Positions 61,131 through 64,000 of a DNA stretch of 64,000 nucleotides are shown piece after piece. This DNA comes from Microvirga sp. VF16 (GTDB lineage: Bacteria; Pseudomonadota; Alphaproteobacteria; Rhizobiales; Beijerinckiaceae). The notes beneath the pieces are model-generated. The model was not told the DNA's origin. It saw only the letters and a program-made list of their open reading frames with translations, and searched no databases. Both the position numbers and the translations under genes were made by a program. Every line of letters begins with the position of its first letter. The first letter of the stretch is position 1. The stretch lies in the NCBI RefSeq assembly GCF_016864375.1, contig NZ_CP069357.1:372001-436000 (forward strand), in the 5' to 3' direction.

Positions 61131-61550
61131 ATGGTCGACCGCGTGATCTGGGAACTCTCTATCATGATTCGGAGAGCCGATTTTGCACTCTTCTCGCAAG
61201 GCGAGCTGATTGCAGGGCTCTCCGTCTACCCTGATGTGCTCCCTGGAGACTGGGAGCCGCGTGACTGGCCAAGCCGCTTCGCTCCTCTTGAGGTTGGTGT
61301 TGAACACCGTCACGAGATCACGCCTGATCAGCTGCGCCGCATTTTGCCGGCCACCTCCGAGATCTCTTGGGGGCAGTTCGCAGTGGTGGATCTCTTCGGC
61401 TCGAGAATATGGCTGCATGGGCGCGGCGACGGCTTGGTCGTCAGTTACTCAAAAGCGAACCCCTCGGACCCGAAGACACCTGAAGCGGATGCCTTGAGGC
61501 GGATCGAGCGCGACTTGTTTGCGCTGCGCGATGCCATGCACAATCCTTGA
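61131..61550 (+). CDS. Hypothetical protein
   Basis: The 139-residue product MVDRVIWELSIMIRRADFALFSQGELIAGLSVYPDVLPGDWEPRDWPSRFAPLEV looks like a soluble protein of alternating strands and helices. It ends EADALRRIERDLFALRDAM. I see no known motif. GGAGACAAAGG precedes the ATG at 61131; an in-frame ATG at 61113 is also possible. Confidence 0.6.
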   Translation: MVDRVIWELSIMIRRADFALFSQGELIAGLSVYPDVLPGDWEPRDWPSRFAPLEVGVEHRHEITPDQLRRILPATSEISWGQFAVVDLFGSRIWLHGRGDGLVVSYSKANPSDPKTPEADALRRIERDLFALRDAMHNP

Positions 61551-61638
61551 GCGAGGCACATTGCAGGTCCGAGGGTAACCCAAGAGTCGACTCTGTTGGC
61601 AATCTTACTTACCATTGAGTGCAAGTGGAACAGGCTGC

Positions 61639-61902
61639 ATGTCTCTCAGAATGCGATGCTTCCTGATATCGCCAAGCTCTTGCGCAGGCTGCGCAGAGAC
61701 ACTGGAGCAGTCGATCAGATCTCTCGACCCTGCCGCCTCCATAGACATTAATCTTGGAAGTGGAGAGATCATGGTGCGTAGCCATCTTGATACCAGCACG
61801 ATCAACGGGGCTATTCTCCTGGCGGGGTTCGATGTCGAACACAAGCCGGCAGGCGGGGAGCACCTGCCTGATGGGACCGGGCGAGGACCGGACGAGCCGT
61901 GA
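61639..61902 (+). CDS. HMA-domain protein (copper chaperone-like)
   Basis: The 87-residue product has a heavy-metal-associated domain: SCAGCAETLEQSIRSLDPAASIDINLGSGEIMVRSHLDTSTINGAILLAGFDVEH, with the CxxC metal motif CAGC. The usual MxCxxC has Ser for Met-x here. It has a C-terminal tail rich in Gly and acidic residues. A CopZ-like role in Cu(I) carriage is likely but no copper ATPase is nearby. The ribosome binding site is weak. Confidence 0.7.
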   Translation: MSLRMRCFLISPSSCAGCAETLEQSIRSLDPAASIDINLGSGEIMVRSHLDTSTINGAILLAGFDVEHKPAGGEHLPDGTGRGPDEP

Positions 61903-62202
61903 ACTTGCACTCAGCATCGTGCTGCGTTGCTTCTCGTAAGAGCCCAGGCGGAAGTCGACTTGCAGCGGAAGCCATACTGGATCCAGTGGCACGCAGCCGG
62001 TCGGATCGAGGTTCCTTGCGGGATGGGCTTGGAATCTTTCGGCCGGGTGTGACCCAACGCTTGCCCATGCGCGTTAGTGAAATTACCCGGCCAGGAGTTC
62101 AGATTATCAAACGCTCTATAAGGGCGCGTGGCCCCCTGGTTCGGCCTTTTGCGGCGTGACCGGGCCGTTACTCGACGGCCAACGCCCTCGGAGGAGAGAT
62201 CG
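61903..62202. other. Gene-free region
   Basis: No supported gene in 300 bases before the SDR gene. Confidence 0.3.
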
Positions 62203-63018
62203 ATGCCTTATGATCCAGTCCGCCCCTTGCGTGGACAAAAAGCTCTTGTGACTGGCGGGAGTTCTGGCATCGGTGAAGGAATCGCTCGTGCCTTCGCGGC
62301 TGCCGGAGCTGCAGTCGGGGTGAACTACCACTCGCATCCCGAGGCCGCGGAGCGCATCGTGACCGAGATCCGCAGCTCAGGCGGCGAGGCCTTGGCGCTT
62401 AAGGCCGATGTGGCGAATGAGGTCGAGGTCCAGGCGATGTTTGCCGTACTTCTCGAGACCTTCGGCCGGATCGACATCCTGATAGCAAACTCCGGTATTC
62501 AGAAGGACGCCTCTTTCCCCGAGATGAGTCAGGATCAGTGGCGCCGGGTTCTTGATGTCAACCTCACAGGCCAGTTCCTCTGCGCTCGTGAGGCGGTGCG
62601 GCGCTTCCTTACCCAGGGGATCGACCCATCCGTGTCGCGGGCTGCGGGTAAGATCATCTGTATGTCGTCCGTCCACGAGGTCATCCCCTGGGCCGGGCAC
62701 GTGAACTACGCCGCCTCCAAGGGCGGGGTCATGATGATGATGAAGAGCCTCGCCCAGGAAACGGCGGAACATGGCATCCGCGTGAATGGGATTGCTCCAG
62801 GCGCTATCAGGACGCCAATCAACCAGGAGGCCTGGGAAATGCCGGAGGCTGAGCGTAGGCTCCTCGAGCTGATCCCTTACGGGCGGGGTGGTGAGCCTGA
62901 AGACGTCGCCAATGCGGCGGTGTGGCTGGCCTCAGATAACGCAGATTACGTCGTCGGCACGACCCTCTTTATCGACGGTGGGATGACCCTCTACCCAGGG
63001 TTTCGGGACAACGGCTGA
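62203..63018 (+). CDS. Short-chain dehydrogenase/reductase
   Basis: The 271-residue cytoplasmic protein is a classical SDR. The dinucleotide-binding motif is ALVTGGSSGIGEGIARAF, the structural motif is NSGI near residue 97, and the catalytic set is MSSVHEV and YAASKGG (Ser, Tyr, Lys). It ends NADYVVGTTLFIDGGMTL. It resembles glucose 1-dehydrogenase-like SDRs, but the substrate is not certain. GGAGGAGAG precedes the ATG at 62203. The next gene, a GH15 relative, suggests sugar metabolism. Confidence 0.9.
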   Translation: MPYDPVRPLRGQKALVTGGSSGIGEGIARAFAAAGAAVGVNYHSHPEAAERIVTEIRSSGGEALALKADVANEVEVQAMFAVLLETFGRIDILIANSGIQKDASFPEMSQDQWRRVLDVNLTGQFLCAREAVRRFLTQGIDPSVSRAAGKIICMSSVHEVIPWAGHVNYAASKGGVMMMMKSLAQETAEHGIRVNGIAPGAIRTPINQEAWEMPEAERRLLELIPYGRGGEPEDVANAAVWLASDNADYVVGTTLFIDGGMTLYPGFRDNG

Positions 63019-63051
63019 GAACTCCACTCTGACATTTCTGGAGATCATTGC

Positions 63052-64000
63052 ATGGCGTCGCGAATCGAAGACTATGCCCTGATTGGCGATGTCAGACCGC
63101 TGCCCTGGTGGGACGTACGGGTTCAATCGACTGGCTGTGCTGGCCGCGCTTCGACTCAGGTGCCTGCTTCGCCGCGCTGCTCGGCGAGCCCGAGCACGGG
63201 CGCTGGACCGTCGCGCCAGCCGACCCGGCCTCGGGTGTAGACCGGCGCTACCGCGATGGTACCCTCATTCTGGAGACCGACTTCGAGACCGCTGACGGGG
63301 CCGTCACCCTGATCGACTTCATGCCACCCCGGGGAGCGGCGTCAGACCTTATCCGACTTGTCATTGGTCGGCGTGGTCTTGTCTCTATGCAGACTGAACT
63401 GGTGATCCGATTTGACTACGGCACCACAGTCCCGTGGGTGACGCGCCTGCCAAGCGGAGTCGGCTTACGTGCTGTGGCTGGCCCGGATATGGTGGTGCTG
63501 CGAACGCAGGTTCCTCTCCACGGCGAAGATCTAAAGACTGTCGGCGAGTTCACGGTCGGCGCAGGGGAGACGGTCGGCTTTGTTCTCTCTTACGGACCTT
63601 CTCACCAGGAGCCGCTTGATCCAATTGATCCCGTCAAAGCGCTCGCGGACACGGAAGCATTCTGGCGCGAGTGGTCGAGCCGCTGCCAGAACACAGGAGA
63701 GTGGCGTGACGCAGTTTTGCGCTCGCACATTACCCTCAAGGCGCTTACGTACGCTCCCACGGGCGGCATTGTCGCGGCCGCGACGACCTCCCTGCCCGAA
63801 CAGGTTGGGGGACCACGCAACTGGGACTACAGGTTCTGCTGGTTAAGGGATGCCACCTTCACGCTTCTGTCGCTCATGGATGCTGGATACCAGGACGAGG
63901 CGAGAGCCTGGCGCGAGTGGCTGCTGCGTTCCGTGGCCGGCAGTCCGCACCAGATGCAGATCATGGATGGCGTCGCAGGCGAGCGGCGCCTCACCGATTG
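63052..64000 (+). pseudogene. GH15 glycosidase, frameshifted and cut by window end
   Basis: The start MASRIEDYALIGD is followed by a break at about 63088-63092. Adding one base there gives CQTAALVGRTGSIDWLCWPRFDSGACFAALLGEPEHGRW in the next frame. From 63093 that frame stays open to the window end: IVAAATTSLPEQVGGPRNWDYRFCWLRDATFTLLSLMDAG is the family signature of GH15 glucoamylase/trehalase-like proteins. A single-base deletion, or a sequence error, makes it non-functional as read. The C-terminal half lies outside the window. Confidence 0.75.

Noticed and set aside
1..64000. CRISPR arrays, tRNA and rRNA genes
   Set aside because: I saw no regularly spaced repeats and no recognisable tRNA or rRNA sequences while reading; a dedicated scan could still find a tRNA.

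Overview
The window is high-GC DNA (about 60-65 % by eye) from an alphaproteobacterium, most likely a Hyphomicrobiales member of the Microvirga/Methylobacterium kind. This is inferred from the gene families present: class III cyclases with rhizobial-type heads, CueR/HmrR-type MerR regulators, SPW-repeat proteins and RIME/REP-like palindromes. I see no rRNA, tRNA, replication or partition genes and no CRISPR. Whether this is a plasmid or a chromosomal accessory region cannot be decided from the window.

The main theme is periplasmic copper handling plus assembly of copper and haem proteins. Bases 1-6080 hold decayed or small genes: a twice-frameshifted nuclease-like gene, a multicopper oxidase relic, an internally deleted YqaA copy, plus an intact Spy/CpxP protein, class I aldolase, cytochrome c and full YqaA. 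Bases 6076-13800 form a leftward copper cluster: class III cyclase, PCuAC-like protein, DUF305-CusF fusion, CusF-like protein, cupredoxin, CopA-like multicopper oxidase, TolC-type lipoprotein and two small secreted proteins. It is headed by a 19-bp-spacer MerR/CueR-type promoter near 13750. Bases 14000-16915 carry a second multicopper oxidase overlapping a ZIP transporter, followed by a Fur-family regulator.

Bases 17000-27200 are a loose set of small secreted proteins, a ScsC-like DsbA, a methyltransferase, a Cys-rich four-helix copper-binding protein and a spondin-domain protein, separated by gene-poor DNA. At 27208-29861 an IS481-family element is split by an IS110-family element. Bases 30235-36443 hold a GH1 glycosidase, a Bax-inhibitor-1 protein, a 1-Cys peroxiredoxin, an SPW protein with its own CueR-type promoter, and two MerR regulators, one a clear CueR.

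Bases 37290-46021 hold an orphan Rieske protein and a rightward cus operon (two FixH-like proteins, CusB, CusA, a second class III cyclase, CusF) closed by a strong terminator. Bases 46476-49390 contain an IS630 relic and a radical SAM gene split by a 1.23-kb unit with terminal inverted repeats. That unit carries two AraC-type proteins and no transposase; a related 0.68-kb unit lies at 19042-19718. Bases 49755-55777 hold a thioredoxin-reductase-like flavoprotein and a CcdA / DsbA / Cox11 / Sco / TlpA set for cytochrome oxidase copper and thiol chemistry. Bases 56467-64000 carry an epimerase-SPW-VKOR-like fusion, a CBS protein, a Cys-rich secreted protein, an HMA-domain protein, an SDR dehydrogenase and a frameshifted GH15 gene cut by the window end.

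The most interesting regulatory signal is a 23-bp motif (CAC-N6-GTGARSRTGTAACC) found four times, each time upstream of and pointing towards a gene: petA, the cus operon, tlpA and the Bax-inhibitor gene. The most interesting mobile signal is the pair of related TIR-bounded, transposase-less units. The two cyclases, each embedded in a copper cluster, suggest a link between copper stress and cyclic nucleotides.
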